Shown piece by piece: positions 6,530 to 15,034 of a stretch of DNA of 64,000 bases. The position numbers and the translations under genes are program-made. This DNA is from Micromonospora aurantiaca ATCC 27029 (GTDB lineage Bacteria; Actinomycetota; Actinomycetes; Mycobacteriales; Micromonosporaceae). Each line of letters starts with the position of its first letter. Position 1 is the stretch's first letter. The stretch spans positions 6,529,501 through 6,593,500 of the forward strand of contig NC_014391.1 in NCBI RefSeq assembly GCF_000145235.1. Direction: 5' to 3'. The notes under the pieces are model-generated. The model was given only the letters and a program-made list of their open reading frames with translations, did not search any database and was not told the DNA's origin.

Positions 6530-8488
6530 TCAGCGCCAGCGGTCGGCGGTGTCCCGATACGGCTCGCCGTGTCCACCGCGCTCCGGGCTGCGCCACTCCG
6601 GTTCCGCCGGCCGCCATTCCGGCTCGGGCCGACGCCACTGCGACTCGCTCTGCCGCGTCTCCGGCTGACGCCACTCGGGCTCGACCTGACGCCACTCCGG
6701 CTCGGCCTGACGCCACTCCGGTTCCGGCTGACGCCATTCCGGTTCGGGCTGACGCCATTCCGGGGGTGGCTGGCGCCATTCCGCCTGGCCGCTGCGCTGC
6801 GTCGGTGGCCGCCACTCGTCCGGCACCGGCACACCGCCGGCCGGCAGCGCCGGGTGGCTCTCCCCGGACCAGCGGGCGTCCGGTCCGTCCGGTCCGCTCG
6901 CGGCCGCTCCACCGCCGCGTACTGAGGCCCACCGGTCCTCGACTCGGTACTCCGTGCCGCCGCCGTCGGCGTGCACTGCGGCCCGCCGTTCCCCGAGGCG
7001 GATCTCCCGGCCCGCGCCGTCGTCACGGACCGCGGCCCACCGGTTGCCGGCACGCATCTCGGACCACTGGTCGCCGTCGGTGCCCGCCCGGCCGGGCGGC
7101 ACGTCCGGTACGCCCGCTGCGGCCGCGGGCCAGGCGCCCGCCGCCCGGCCGGCCCGGTCGTCACCGCCGCCGGACCAGGGCCGCTGCTCCTCCGCCGCCG
7201 TCCGGCCCTGCTCGCTCGACCAGCCGCCCCCGGCGGTACGCCCGGACCAGCCCTGTTCCCCGGCAGTGGCCCGGCCGACACCTGCCCATGGATGCTCGGC
7301 ACCGGGACGCCCGGGGTCGGTCCACGAGTGCCCGTCGTCGCCGGAGCCGGCACCCCGGCCGCCGTCGTCCGACCCGGCGCGGCGGCCCGGCCGGTCGCCC
7401 GGGTCGCGGTGTCCCGCGTGCCGGTGGTCGGCCGCGTCCGCGCCCCGGGACCGGTCCTCGTCCGGCCAGCCGCCGGGGAATCCGCCGTACCGGGTGCCGG
7501 TCGGCTCACCGCCGACGATCGTGTGCCGGGTGGTGACGTGCACCGTCTCGGTGTGGTGGACCACGCCGACCGGGCGGGTTTCCGGCCGGGCCACCGGCTC
7601 GGACACCCGCGCCGCGCCGTACACCCCGCTCGCGGGCCGGTCCGGACGTACGGTGGCCCGCGCCGCCGGTTCGGCGTCGTGCCGACCGGTCCGTGCCGGT
7701 TCGGAGTCGTAGCGACCGGCCCGGGGCTGTTCGGTTTCGTAGTGGTCCGCCCGGGGCGACTCAGTGCCGTAGCGGCTGGTCCGGAGCGGTTCGGAGTCGT
7801 AGTGGCCCACCCCAGGCGACTCGGCGTCGTAGTGGCCGGTCCGGGACGGCTCGGCCTCGTATCGGCCCGTCCGGGACGGGTCCGGGGTGTGGTGGCCCGT
7901 CCGGGACGGGTCCGCGGCGTAGTGGCCCGTCCGGGGCGCGTCGGCGTCGGTTCCGTAGCCGCCGCCGGGGTACGCCGGCCGGGCCGGTTCGTCGTCCCGG
8001 CCGACCGGTTGCGGCCGGCCGACGTCGGGCGTGCCGGCGCCCGGCACTCGGGCCGCGCCGCTCGGGCGCTCCGGCGCCGACGCCAGGGCGGACACGGGCG
8101 CGGAGGCCAGTCCGGCGGCGGCCGCGTCGAGCCGGTGCCGTAGCGCGCCGGCCACCTCCTCGGCCCGTCGTGCCTGGTCGAGCGCCTGATTGCCGCGCTG
8201 GGCGGCGGCCACGATCTCGGCCCGCAACTCCCGCCGCAGCTGCGCCAGCTCCTCGCGCATCTCCTCGGACGCCGCGCCCCCGGAACCGCTCTCCGGCCGC
8301 AGCGCGATGGACAGACCGATGAGCACGACCGCGAGGATCGCCAGGACGGCGCCGAACCGGAGCGAGCCGTTGCCGTCGGCGATCAGCAGGATGAGCGCGG
8401 CCAGGGGCGCCAGCCCCACACCGACCCAGAACAGGACGGTGAGCAGGGCGGGCGTGCTCTTGTCGGCGGGCGCGACCGAGGCTGGCAT
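6530..8488 (-). CDS. membrane-anchored repeat protein (possible positional counterpart of Rv3604c)
   Basis: Roughly 652 residues. Two transmembrane segments near the N-terminus (about residues 14-60) are followed by a short coiled coil (EEMREELAQLRRELRAEIV). A long polar, low-complexity tail contains three separate peptide-repeat arrays. The position between the DUF2520-panC block and DUF3180-folK matches Mycobacterium Rv3604c, an Ala/Arg/Pro-rich membrane protein, which suggests but does not prove orthology. The function is unknown. The start is uncertain: ATG 8488 is chosen because the membrane segment follows at once; a GTG at 8539 would add 17 residues. Its 3' end faces nuoD with a 9-base gap and no terminator. 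Confidence 0.6.
   Translation of the reverse strand: MPASVAPADKSTPALLTVLFWVGVGLAPLAALILLIADGNGSLRFGAVLAILAVVLIGLSIALRPESGSGGAASEEMREELAQLRRELRAEIVAAAQRGNQALDQARRAEEVAGALRHRLDAAAAGLASAPVSALASAPERPSGAARVPGAGTPDVGRPQPVGRDDEPARPAYPGGGYGTDADAPRTGHYAADPSRTGHHTPDPSRTGRYEAEPSRTGHYDAESPGVGHYDSEPLRTSRYGTESPRADHYETEQPRAGRYDSEPARTGRHDAEPAARATVRPDRPASGVYGAARVSEPVARPETRPVGVVHHTETVHVTTRHTIVGGEPTGTRYGGFPGGWPDEDRSRGADAADHRHAGHRDPGDRPGRRAGSDDGGRGAGSGDDGHSWTDPGRPGAEHPWAGVGRATAGEQGWSGRTAGGGWSSEQGRTAAEEQRPWSGGGDDRAGRAAGAWPAAAAGVPDVPPGRAGTDGDQWSEMRAGNRWAAVRDDGAGREIRLGERRAAVHADGGGTEYRVEDRWASVRGGGAAASGPDGPDARWSGESHPALPAGGVPVPDEWRPPTQRSGQAEWRQPPPEWRQPEPEWRQPEPEWRQAEPEWRQVEPEWRQPETRQSESQWRRPEPEWRPAEPEWRSPERGGHGEPYRDTADRWR
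6580..6785 (-). repeat. heptapeptide-coding tandem repeat (PEWRQPE)
   Basis: About ten imperfect 21-bp units encode a PEWRQPE-like heptapeptide at the C-terminal end of the 6530-8488 protein. The fourth to sixth positions vary (RQPE, RQAE, RQVE, RPAE, RSPE). Confidence 0.8.
7666..7936 (-). repeat. decapeptide-coding tandem repeat (PSRTGHYDAE)
   Basis: Nine consecutive 30-bp units encode decapeptides of the form PxRTGxYxxE in the middle of the same protein. The aromatic or His position and the acidic end are conserved while the rest drifts. Confidence 0.8.
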
Positions 8489-8612
8489 GGCTGAGCAGAG
8501 TACCGAGAGTTCCACCGGAGGGGAACGGGTCGGCGCCACCCGATGAGCGGCCCGCCGAACGGGCTGCCCGTGCCGCCGGCCGGCACGCGTGGCGCCGGCC
8601 GGCGGTGGTGCG

Positions 8613-9617
8613 TCAGCTCGTGGCCAGCGCCGCGTCGGAGGAGAAGACCAGGCCGACGCTCGCCGAGCCGGTCTTCAGCGCGTTCTTGGTCTGCGGGCCG
8701 CCCGCGTCCAGCGAGCTGAACGAGCCGGCCTTGAAGTCGTAGACCTCGACCAGACCGGCCTGGCACTTCGGCCGCTGCGGGCACTCCGGCGGCCCGGCCA
8801 GCACGGTGGCCTGGCCGGAGCACTTGGCGGCCAGGTCGGAGAGCGTGGACACGCCGTACTTGTCGGCGAACGCCTTGGTGACCGCGAACGCGTTCTGGTC
8901 CTGCGCCTGGGACGGCTGGCCGAAGACCAGGCCGGCCTTGTCACCCTCGGTCTTCAGCGCCGCGACCGTCTTGTCCAGCTCCGGCGAGGAGACGGGCTGG
9001 GCGTCCTTGCCGTTGGCCTTGGTGTTGAGGAACTCCGCCATGGTGGCGGCGTACTCCGGGACGACCTGGATCTGGCCCTTCTCCAGGGCCGGCTCGTAGA
9101 GCTCCCGGTTGCCGATGGTCTGCACCTTGACCTGGTAGCCGGCCGCGGTGAGCGCGATCTTGTAGAGCTCGGCGATGGTCTGGCTCTCGCTGAAGTTGCC
9201 GGCGCCGACGGTGATCTGACCGCCCGGGCCCTTCTCGATCCCGTCGGTCACGCCGTTGGCGGAGGCGAACTCCTGCGCCGCGACCTGGGGCGTCTTGCGG
9301 TCGACGTCGACCGCCCGGTTGAGCTGGATCAGCTTCGGGGTGTCGAGCTTCGCGGAGACCTTGTCCAGCGCGGCGACGAGCTGCGGCGTGGCCGCCTTCG
9401 CGTTGATCGCCGGGATGACGTTGTCGGTGTTCTGGAGCTTCTTGTCGTCGGTCAGGACGACGAGCTGGTCACCGGCCACCGGTGCACAGCCGGCCCCCGA
9501 GGCGCCCTGCTCGGGCGCGTCGGTGCCGGACGAGCCGGCGTCGCCGCAGCCGGTGAGGAGAACAGCCGCAGTGAGTGCGCCGAGCGCCCCCGCGGCCAGT
9601 GTCGTACGCGCGCGCAT
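8613..9617 (-). CDS. osmoprotectant-type ABC transporter substrate-binding lipoprotein
   Basis: The 334-residue extracytoplasmic binding protein of a glycine betaine/choline-type (OpuAC/ProX-like) importer. The start at ATG 9617 is supported by a GGAAGGCGGG Shine-Dalgarno and an immediate lipoprotein signal ending L21-T22-G23-C24. The mature protein contains ITVGAGNFSESQTIAELY, the signature opening of the second lobe in quaternary-amine-binding proteins. N-terminally it carries an extra Cys-containing segment not seen in the shortest family members. Two permease genes lie upstream on the same strand and the ATPase gene is divergent. The exact ligand cannot be told. Confidence 0.88.
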   Translation of the reverse strand: MRARTTLAAGALGALTAAVLLTGCGDAGSSGTDAPEQGASGAGCAPVAGDQLVVLTDDKKLQNTDNVIPAINAKAATPQLVAALDKVSAKLDTPKLIQLNRAVDVDRKTPQVAAQEFASANGVTDGIEKGPGGQITVGAGNFSESQTIAELYKIALTAAGYQVKVQTIGNRELYEPALEKGQIQVVPEYAATMAEFLNTKANGKDAQPVSSPELDKTVAALKTEGDKAGLVFGQPSQAQDQNAFAVTKAFADKYGVSTLSDLAAKCSGQATVLAGPPECPQRPKCQAGLVEVYDFKAGSFSSLDAGGPQTKNALKTGSASVGLVFSSDAALATS

Positions 9618-9770
9618 CAGTGCCCGCCTTCCGTGTCCCGGCGCGACCCCCTCGGGCCGGCCGCGTGTCCGACGGGCGATCCGGACGGCCACCCGCGACT
9701 CCAGCCAATATCCTCCGGACCCGACCGACAAACTCGGAGCGGTTTTCGTCATCCGATCGTCACCGACGGC

Positions 9771-10493
9771 TCAGTTGCCGGTCGTCGCCGCCGTCGCGCG
9801 GCGGTTCGCCCGCGTGCGTTCCCGGCGCAGCGGGCGGGGCGTGACCACCCGCTCCACCAGCGCGAGCACCCCCTCGACGAGCAGCGCCAACCCGGCCACC
9901 AGGACCCCGCCGGCGATGATCTGGCCGCCGCCGGCGGCGATGTCGAGCCCGAACCCGGCCCGGATGATCTGGCCCAGCCCACCGCCGTTGACGAACGAGG
10001 CGAGCGCGGCGGTGGCCACCACCTGCACCGTCGCGGTACGGAAGCCGGCCGCCAGGTAGGGCACCGCGAGCGGCAGCTCCACCCGCCGCAGCACCTGCCC
10101 GCCGGACAGACCCATGCCCCGGGCCGCGTCCCGGGCCTCCGGGTCGGCCTGCCGCACCCCGGTGAACGCGTTCGCCAGCAGCGGCGGAACCGCGAAGACC
10201 GCGAGCGCCACCACCACGGCCGGACGGCCGAAGCCGAGGAACGTCAGCGGCAGGATGGTCAGCAGCGCCAGCGTCGGGATCGCCAGTGTGACGTTGGAGA
10301 CCAGCAGGACCAGCCCGCCGCCCCGGCCGCTGTGCCCGAGCCACAGCCCGATCGGCCAGGCCACCAGACAGCCCAGCAGCACCGCCAGCGCGGACATGCT
10401 CAGGTGCTCGCCGAGGCGGTCCAGCACGCCGCCGGGGTTGGTCCAGTTCAGCGGGTCGTTCAGCCAGACCACTGCCTGCTCGACGGGGTTCAC
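9771..10493 (-). CDS. osmoprotectant ABC transporter permease (second)
   Basis: A 240-residue inner-membrane permease of the ProW/OpuBB type with five or six hydrophobic segments. The cytoplasmic EAA-like loop reads EARDAARGMGLSGGQVLRRV, and the sequence GGGLGQIIRAG is typical of this family. GTG 10493 is the start: its first bases overlap the stop of the preceding permease (GTGA). The C-terminus is a basic tail. Paired with the next permease it should form the heterodimeric channel fed by the lipoprotein at 8613-9617. Confidence 0.88.
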   Translation of the reverse strand: MNPVEQAVVWLNDPLNWTNPGGVLDRLGEHLSMSALAVLLGCLVAWPIGLWLGHSGRGGGLVLLVSNVTLAIPTLALLTILPLTFLGFGRPAVVVALAVFAVPPLLANAFTGVRQADPEARDAARGMGLSGGQVLRRVELPLAVPYLAAGFRTATVQVVATAALASFVNGGGLGQIIRAGFGLDIAAGGGQIIAGGVLVAGLALLVEGVLALVERVVTPRPLRRERTRANRRATAATTGN

Positions 10494-11179
10494 CGGGCGG
10501 ACCTCCCGCGCAGCCAGGGGGTGAGCAGGCGGCCCACGCCCGCCAGCACCAGGTCGAGCACCAGCGCCAGCAGCACGCACAGCACCGTGCCGGCCATGAT
10601 CTGCGCCTTGTAGAAGTTGTTCTGGAAGCCCGCGAAGATGAGCTGCCCGAGCCCGCCCCGGCCGACCACCACTCCGACCGTGACGAGCGCGACAGTGGAC
10701 ACGGTCGCCAGCCGTACGCCGGTGAGGATGCCGGGCAGCGCCAGCGGCAGCTCGATCCGGAACAGCCGGCCCCACCTGCCGTACCCCATGCCCTCGGCGG
10801 CCTCGCGCACCTCCGGGGGCACCTGGTTCAGCCCGGCCAGCGCGTTGCGCACGATGACCAGCAGCGCGTACAGCGCGACCACGGTGAGCACTGTGATCGC
10901 GCCGATGCCCAGGTACGGCGCGAGGAACGCGAACAAGGCCAGCGACGGGACGGTGTAGAGCACCCCGGTCACCGCCAGGATCGGGGCCGACAGCGACCGG
11001 AACCAGTACGCGAGCACCGCGAGCGGCAACGCCACCAGCGCGGCGATCACCACGGCGCGGGCGGTCAGCCAGGTGTGCTCCCGCAGCGCGGCGAGGATCG
11101 TGTCAGAGTTGTCCCGCACGTACTGCCAGGAGAACCACGGATTACCCGGGTCGGCCCGGTAGCTCAGGTGGAGGGACAC
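10490..11179 (-). CDS. osmoprotectant ABC transporter permease (first)
   Basis: A 229-residue permease paralogous to its neighbour, with hydrophobic segments throughout, an EAA-type loop (EVREAAEGMGYGRWGRLF) and GRGGLGQLIFAG. It begins at GTG 11179, only two bases from the divergent GTG of the ATPase gene. There is therefore no room for a conventional leader, and transcription may be leaderless or start inside the neighbour. It heads the permease-permease-binding protein operon. Confidence 0.88.
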   Translation of the reverse strand: MSLHLSYRADPGNPWFSWQYVRDNSDTILAALREHTWLTARAVVIAALVALPLAVLAYWFRSLSAPILAVTGVLYTVPSLALFAFLAPYLGIGAITVLTVVALYALLVIVRNALAGLNQVPPEVREAAEGMGYGRWGRLFRIELPLALPGILTGVRLATVSTVALVTVGVVVGRGGLGQLIFAGFQNNFYKAQIMAGTVLCVLLALVLDLVLAGVGRLLTPWLRGRSAR

Positions 11180-11181
11180 AC

Positions 11182-12174
11182 GTGGACGGTACCCCGGGAG
11201 GCACCGCCGGAGGCGGCGCGGCGTCGATCACGCTGGAGGGCATCCGCAAGCGCTACCCGGACGGCACCGAGGCGGTACGCGAGCTGAGCCTGGAGGTCGC
11301 CGCCGGCGAACTGGTGGTGCTGATCGGCCCGTCCGGCTGCGGCAAGTCGACGGTGCTGCGCATGATCAACCGGTTGATCGAGCCGACCGACGGGCGGATC
11401 CTGCTCGGCGACGACGACGTCACCCGGGTCGACCCGGTGGCGCTGCGCCGCCGCATCGGGTACGTCATCCAGAACGTCGGCCTGTTCCCGCACCAGACCG
11501 TCGCCGCGAACGTGGCGACCGTGCCGGGGCTGCTGGGCTGGCCGAAGCAGCGGACCCGGGACCGGGTCGGCGAGCTGCTGGAACTCGTCGGCCTGGACCC
11601 GGCGCAGTTCGGCCGGCGGTACCCGCACGAACTGTCCGGCGGGCAGCGGCAGCGGGTGGGCGTGGCCCGGGCACTGGCCGCCGATCCGGTGGTGCTGCTG
11701 ATGGACGAGCCGTTCTCGGCGGTGGACCCGATCGTCCGGACCCGCCTGCAGGAGGAGTTCCTGCGGTTGCAGGCCGAGGTACGCAAGACGATCGTGCTGG
11801 TCACCCACGACCTCGACGAGGCGGTCCGGCTGGGCGACCGGATCGCGGTGCTGTCCGAGGGCGGCCGGCTGGAGCAGTACGACACGCCCGCCGCGCTGCT
11901 CGGCTCGCCCGCCTCGGACTTCGTCCGCGAGTTCGTCGGCGCCGACCGGGGCATCCGGCGGCTGGCCGTGACCCCGGTGACCCGCGCGGTACTCGACCCG
12001 CTCCCGGTAGACGGCGGCACCGGCCTGCCCACCGTGGCGCTCGGCGACTCGGCGTACGACGCACTCGGCGCGCTGCTCACCTCCGGCGCGGAGCACGCGG
12101 TGGTGACCGAGGAGGGCCGGGCGGTGGGGCTGCTCACCCGCACCCGGGTGCTGGCGCTGGGCGCCGTGGACTGA
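11182..12174 (+). CDS. osmoprotectant ABC transporter ATP-binding protein
   Basis: A 330-residue ATPase of the ProV/OpuBA type that powers import by the two divergent permeases. Motifs in order: Walker A GPSGCGKST, Q-loop YVIQNVGLFPH, signature LSGGQRQRV, Walker B VVLLMDEPFSAVD and the switch His in IVLVTHD. The C-terminal region ends with a CBS-like half (AVVTEEGRAVGLLTRTRVL), shorter than the two CBS domains of full osmosensing family members. The GTG at 11182 lies in the palindrome CACGTG, two bases from the opposite gene's start. Its 3' end lies two bases from the next, convergent gene. Confidence 0.93.
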   Translation: MDGTPGGTAGGGAASITLEGIRKRYPDGTEAVRELSLEVAAGELVVLIGPSGCGKSTVLRMINRLIEPTDGRILLGDDDVTRVDPVALRRRIGYVIQNVGLFPHQTVAANVATVPGLLGWPKQRTRDRVGELLELVGLDPAQFGRRYPHELSGGQRQRVGVARALAADPVVLLMDEPFSAVDPIVRTRLQEEFLRLQAEVRKTIVLVTHDLDEAVRLGDRIAVLSEGGRLEQYDTPAALLGSPASDFVREFVGADRGIRRLAVTPVTRAVLDPLPVDGGTGLPTVALGDSAYDALGALLTSGAEHAVVTEEGRAVGLLTRTRVLALGAVD

Positions 12175-12176
12175 GG

Positions 12177-12746
12177 TCAGGCCCGGCCGCCGAGGCTGGC
12201 CAGCCCGACGATCCAGCCCGCGAAGAAGCCGTACGTGACGCCGGTGCTGGCCGCCTGGAACGCGGCGAACAGCGAGCCGTGCGGGCCGAGGAGCGTGGCG
12301 AGCAGGGCGCTGAGCCCGCCCGCGAGCGCGTACGCGCCCCAGCCGGAGAGGAACTGGCTGCCCGAGGACGTCACCCGGTCGACCTGCGGCCCGGGCAGCA
12401 GGTACAGCAGCGCCGCCGCAAGCACGAGCAGCAGGATCGCCCGCAGGTTGGTGGCGAACACGCCCTCGTCGGCCTGCCACCGCCAGGACGGCCAGGCGAG
12501 CAGCCGCAGGAACCAGCCACCCGCGCCGGTCGGGTCGGTGCCCCGCTGCGCCCAGTCCACGTACATCGGACTGCCGCCGACGGCGACGAGCAGGAACGCG
12601 GCGAGCGTGCCGGTGCCGGCGGCCGTGCCGTACCGGGGGACGGTGCGGGGGCGGTTGCTCAGAGCCATGCGGCGGTCAGTTCCCGGCCGGTCCCGCCGGG
12701 CAAACCTGCGCAACCGGTCGGCAGCCGTCGGCCGACGGGCAGTCAT
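12177..12746 (-). CDS. uncharacterised four-helix membrane protein
   Basis: A 189-residue protein with an Arg-rich N-terminus and about four hydrophobic segments (LAAFLLVAVGG, AILLLVLAAALLYLL, a Gly/Ala-rich helix, FFAGWIVGLASL). I do not recognise the family. It follows the 100-residue gene at 12752-13054 by five bases, so the pair is probably co-transcribed. ATG 12746 has a GAGG close upstream formed by the neighbour's stop region. ATG 12668 (MALSNRPRTV) is a plausible shorter start just before the first membrane helix. Confidence 0.6.
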   Translation of the reverse strand: MTARRPTAADRLRRFARRDRPGTDRRMALSNRPRTVPRYGTAAGTGTLAAFLLVAVGGSPMYVDWAQRGTDPTGAGGWFLRLLAWPSWRWQADEGVFATNLRAILLLVLAAALLYLLPGPQVDRVTSSGSQFLSGWGAYALAGGLSALLATLLGPHGSLFAAFQAASTGVTYGFFAGWIVGLASLGGRA

Positions 12747-12751
12747 CGACC

Positions 12752-13054
12752 TCAGTGCTTCATCAGGTAGTCGATGAAGGCGGCGCGCAGCAGCGGCGCG
12801 GACTCGTCGTAGCCGTGCCCGGTCAGCTCACGCCAGAGCGCGTTCGCCTCGTCGATGGTCGGGCCGATCGAGTTCGGCGCGCCGTCCAGCGCGGCGGCCT
12901 CGTCGGCGTTGGGCAGGTGCCGCAGGACCGACCAGAAGAAGCCCACGTCGCGGCGGTCGCGCGCCAGGTTGAACGCCTGCTCGCGCAGCTCCTCGGTGGA
13001 GAGCTTGTCGAGCTCGTCGAAGGTGCGGCCACCGGGTGCAGGAGTTTCGGTCAT
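12752..13054 (-). CDS. small conserved-looking cytoplasmic protein
   Basis: A 100-residue soluble, acidic, mostly helical protein with good GC codon bias. No membrane segment and no catalytic motif is visible, and I do not recognise a family. Two predicted helical halves are centred on TEELREQAFNLARDRRD and GPTIDEANALWRELTG. It sits upstream of the membrane protein 12177-12746 on the same strand. Confidence 0.6.
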   Translation of the reverse strand: MTETPAPGGRTFDELDKLSTEELREQAFNLARDRRDVGFFWSVLRHLPNADEAAALDGAPNSIGPTIDEANALWRELTGHGYDESAPLLRAAFIDYLMKH

Positions 13055-13115
13055 GCCGCCGAGCCTAACCGGAGAGATCAGTCCGGGCGCGCCGGACGCA
13101 CGGCCACCGCCGGGG

Positions 13116-14342
13116 TCAGCGGTCGTCGGCGTCCCAGCGCCGGGGTTCGTTGTCCCAGCGCGGGGCCTCCCATGCCTCCACCGGGGTGTCGTGCTGGCGT
13201 ACCGGGAGCACCGAGGGCCAGGCGTCGGCCGGTTCGGGCGGCGGAGTCATCGTCCAGCCGCCGCTCAGCGCGCCGTCCCGGGCCGGGCGGACCGGGCCGA
13301 GCGGACCCGGCGGTGCCGGGCGGGGCCGGCCGAACGTCTCGACCAGCCGGGTGACGAGCAGGCCCACGCCGAGCACGGCGCCGCCGAGCGCCCACCGGCT
13401 GACCGTCCAGCCGTGCGGCACGGTCCAGGCCAGGAACACCACCACCAGGCAGACCGCGAACAGGGTGCCGAAAATGCCGCCGCGCCGCCCGTACGCGCTG
13501 GTGCCGGCGAGCATGACCGTGCCGACCGCCAGCACGGTCCAGTCCAGTCCGGTGCCGGGCGCGACCTGGCCGTCTCCGTTCGCCGCGATCAGCACGCCCC
13601 CGAGCGTCGCCAGCACGGTGGATCCGACGAGCGCCAGCGCGGTCACCGTGGCGGCTGCCACGCCGCGCCGCCGGGCCGGATCGGCGACCGGTCGGAACCG
13701 GCCGATCAGCCGGCGTACCGGTTTCATCGCGGCGAACAGGCCACCGAGGACGGCGACCGCGGCGAAGCCGACGAAGAAGTACAGCGCGCTGCCGCGCGGG
13801 TCGTAGTCGCCCTGCACCGTCACCGGCGCGGTCCGCCGTTCCAGGTAGACGATCACGCCGGCCGCCCCGGCCAGGCTCGCCGCCCATCCGGGCACGTGCA
13901 GCACCACCACGGCCAGGGCGAGCGCCAGCCCGGCCGCGGCCGCGATCGCCAGCGCCGGCAGCAGCGCCTCCCGCGTGCCCCGGTCGCCCTGCTCGGCGAA
14001 GTGCAGCGCGGCGGCCAGCGCGACCGGCCCGATCGCCAGGTTCACCGCGCCGGCCCGCAGGCTCAGGCCGGCGGCGAGGGTGAGCAGGCCGAGCGCCGCC
14101 ACGTCGACGAGCAGCGTCTTCAGGGAGCCGCCGCGCAGCGCGTCCGAGTCGTCCCGCCAGAGCAGCCAGGCCATCGCGACCAGACCGGCGAGCAGCACGA
14201 ACTCCCAGAGCACGTGCACCGCGATCCGGTCCCGGCCGGGTTCGCCGTGGGCCGGGTCGTCGAAGACGTGCTCCAGTACGGCAGCGGGCACCCCGGACGA
14301 CGTCTCCGGCGGCGCTGTCCGGCCCGCATCGTCGTACGCCAT
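13116..14342 (-). CDS. polytopic membrane protein resembling an orphan ABC permease
   Basis: A 408-residue protein with about nine or ten hydrophobic segments and a Pro/Trp-rich cytoplasmic tail. The segment LSLRAGAVNLAIGPVALAAA resembles the conserved core of RbsC-type sugar ABC permeases (consensus around GxIDLSVG), but no ATPase or binding-protein gene accompanies it. It may be a derived, non-transport relative. The start at ATG 14342 has a strong GGGGAGG Shine-Dalgarno. It sits beside DUF3180-folK on the same strand. Confidence 0.6.
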   Translation of the reverse strand: MAYDDAGRTAPPETSSGVPAAVLEHVFDDPAHGEPGRDRIAVHVLWEFVLLAGLVAMAWLLWRDDSDALRGGSLKTLLVDVAALGLLTLAAGLSLRAGAVNLAIGPVALAAALHFAEQGDRGTREALLPALAIAAAAGLALALAVVVLHVPGWAASLAGAAGVIVYLERRTAPVTVQGDYDPRGSALYFFVGFAAVAVLGGLFAAMKPVRRLIGRFRPVADPARRRGVAAATVTALALVGSTVLATLGGVLIAANGDGQVAPGTGLDWTVLAVGTVMLAGTSAYGRRGGIFGTLFAVCLVVVFLAWTVPHGWTVSRWALGGAVLGVGLLVTRLVETFGRPRPAPPGPLGPVRPARDGALSGGWTMTPPPEPADAWPSVLPVRQHDTPVEAWEAPRWDNEPRRWDADDR

Positions 14343-14456
14343 TGGCTCGCGCCTCCCCCAGGTGGCCGCGTCCGGCCCACGGGCGGGCGGACCGGTGGCG
14401 GCCGTCGCTCTCCGGTCGCCAGGGACGGTACCGCCGGGCCGAGGTGGGGGGAACCC

Positions 14457-14987
14457 TCAGAGACGCCCGCGGGGCGTCTCCCGGTCACCGGGCTCGCGGT
14501 CCTCGTCGTCCTCCTGCTCCGGCACCCGGCAGGAGCGTTCCAGCCAGAGCGCGGCCGCGACCAGCGCCAGCGCGGCGATGAGGCCGCCGAGCGCGGCCGG
14601 CCGATCGTTCATGGCCGCGTTGGTCTGTTCCACGAACAGCCAGCCGGTCAGCCCGGCGTAGAAGCCGGCGAAGATGGCCCCGGCCAGCGCCGACGCCTTG
14701 GCCAGCACGACGAACCGGGCGACCAGCAGCGGGTTGACCGGCTCCCGGCCGGGCCGCCGCTCGATCCGGCCCCGGGTGTTCACCGCCGCGTAGCCCTCCA
14801 GCACGGCCAGCCCGGCCAGCGTGATCACCGGCAGCCAGGGCAGGTCGGAGCCGAGGTCGCCGTAGAAGCTACTGATCATCAGCCAGGCCACCGCGGCGGC
14901 GGCCAGGCCGGCCACCACGAGCGTGGAGGCCCGGGTCGGCCCCATCCGGAAGCGGTCGGGCCCCTGCGGGGAGCGGTCGGTGCTCAC
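14457..14987 (-). CDS. DUF3180 membrane protein
   Basis: A 176-residue protein with four transmembrane segments and an acidic C-terminal tail. The opening GPTRASTLVVAGLAAAAVAWL and the position directly after folK are both typical of the actinobacterial DUF3180 family. Its function is unknown; the fixed position suggests a link with folate enzymes. GTG 14987 is preceded by GAGGAGGTG, which lies inside a 16-codon micro-ORF whose stop overlaps this start (GTGA). Confidence 0.85.
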   Translation of the reverse strand: MSTDRSPQGPDRFRMGPTRASTLVVAGLAAAAVAWLMISSFYGDLGSDLPWLPVITLAGLAVLEGYAAVNTRGRIERRPGREPVNPLLVARFVVLAKASALAGAIFAGFYAGLTGWLFVEQTNAAMNDRPAALGGLIAALALVAAALWLERSCRVPEQEDDEDREPGDRETPRGRL

Positions 14988-15034
14988 CGCACCTCCTCAG
15001 CTCGCCACTGCCGGGCCACGATCCACCGGGTCAT
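14984..15034 (-). CDS. 16-residue micro-ORF bridging folK and DUF3180
   Basis: The frame reads MTRWIVARQWRAEEVR. Its ATG (15034) overlaps the folK stop as ATGA, and its TGA overlaps the DUF3180 GTG as GTGA. It spans the whole gap and its last codons carry the Shine-Dalgarno of DUF3180. It may be a translational-coupling relay and not a functional peptide. Confidence 0.4.
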   Translation of the reverse strand: MTRWIVARQWRAEEVR

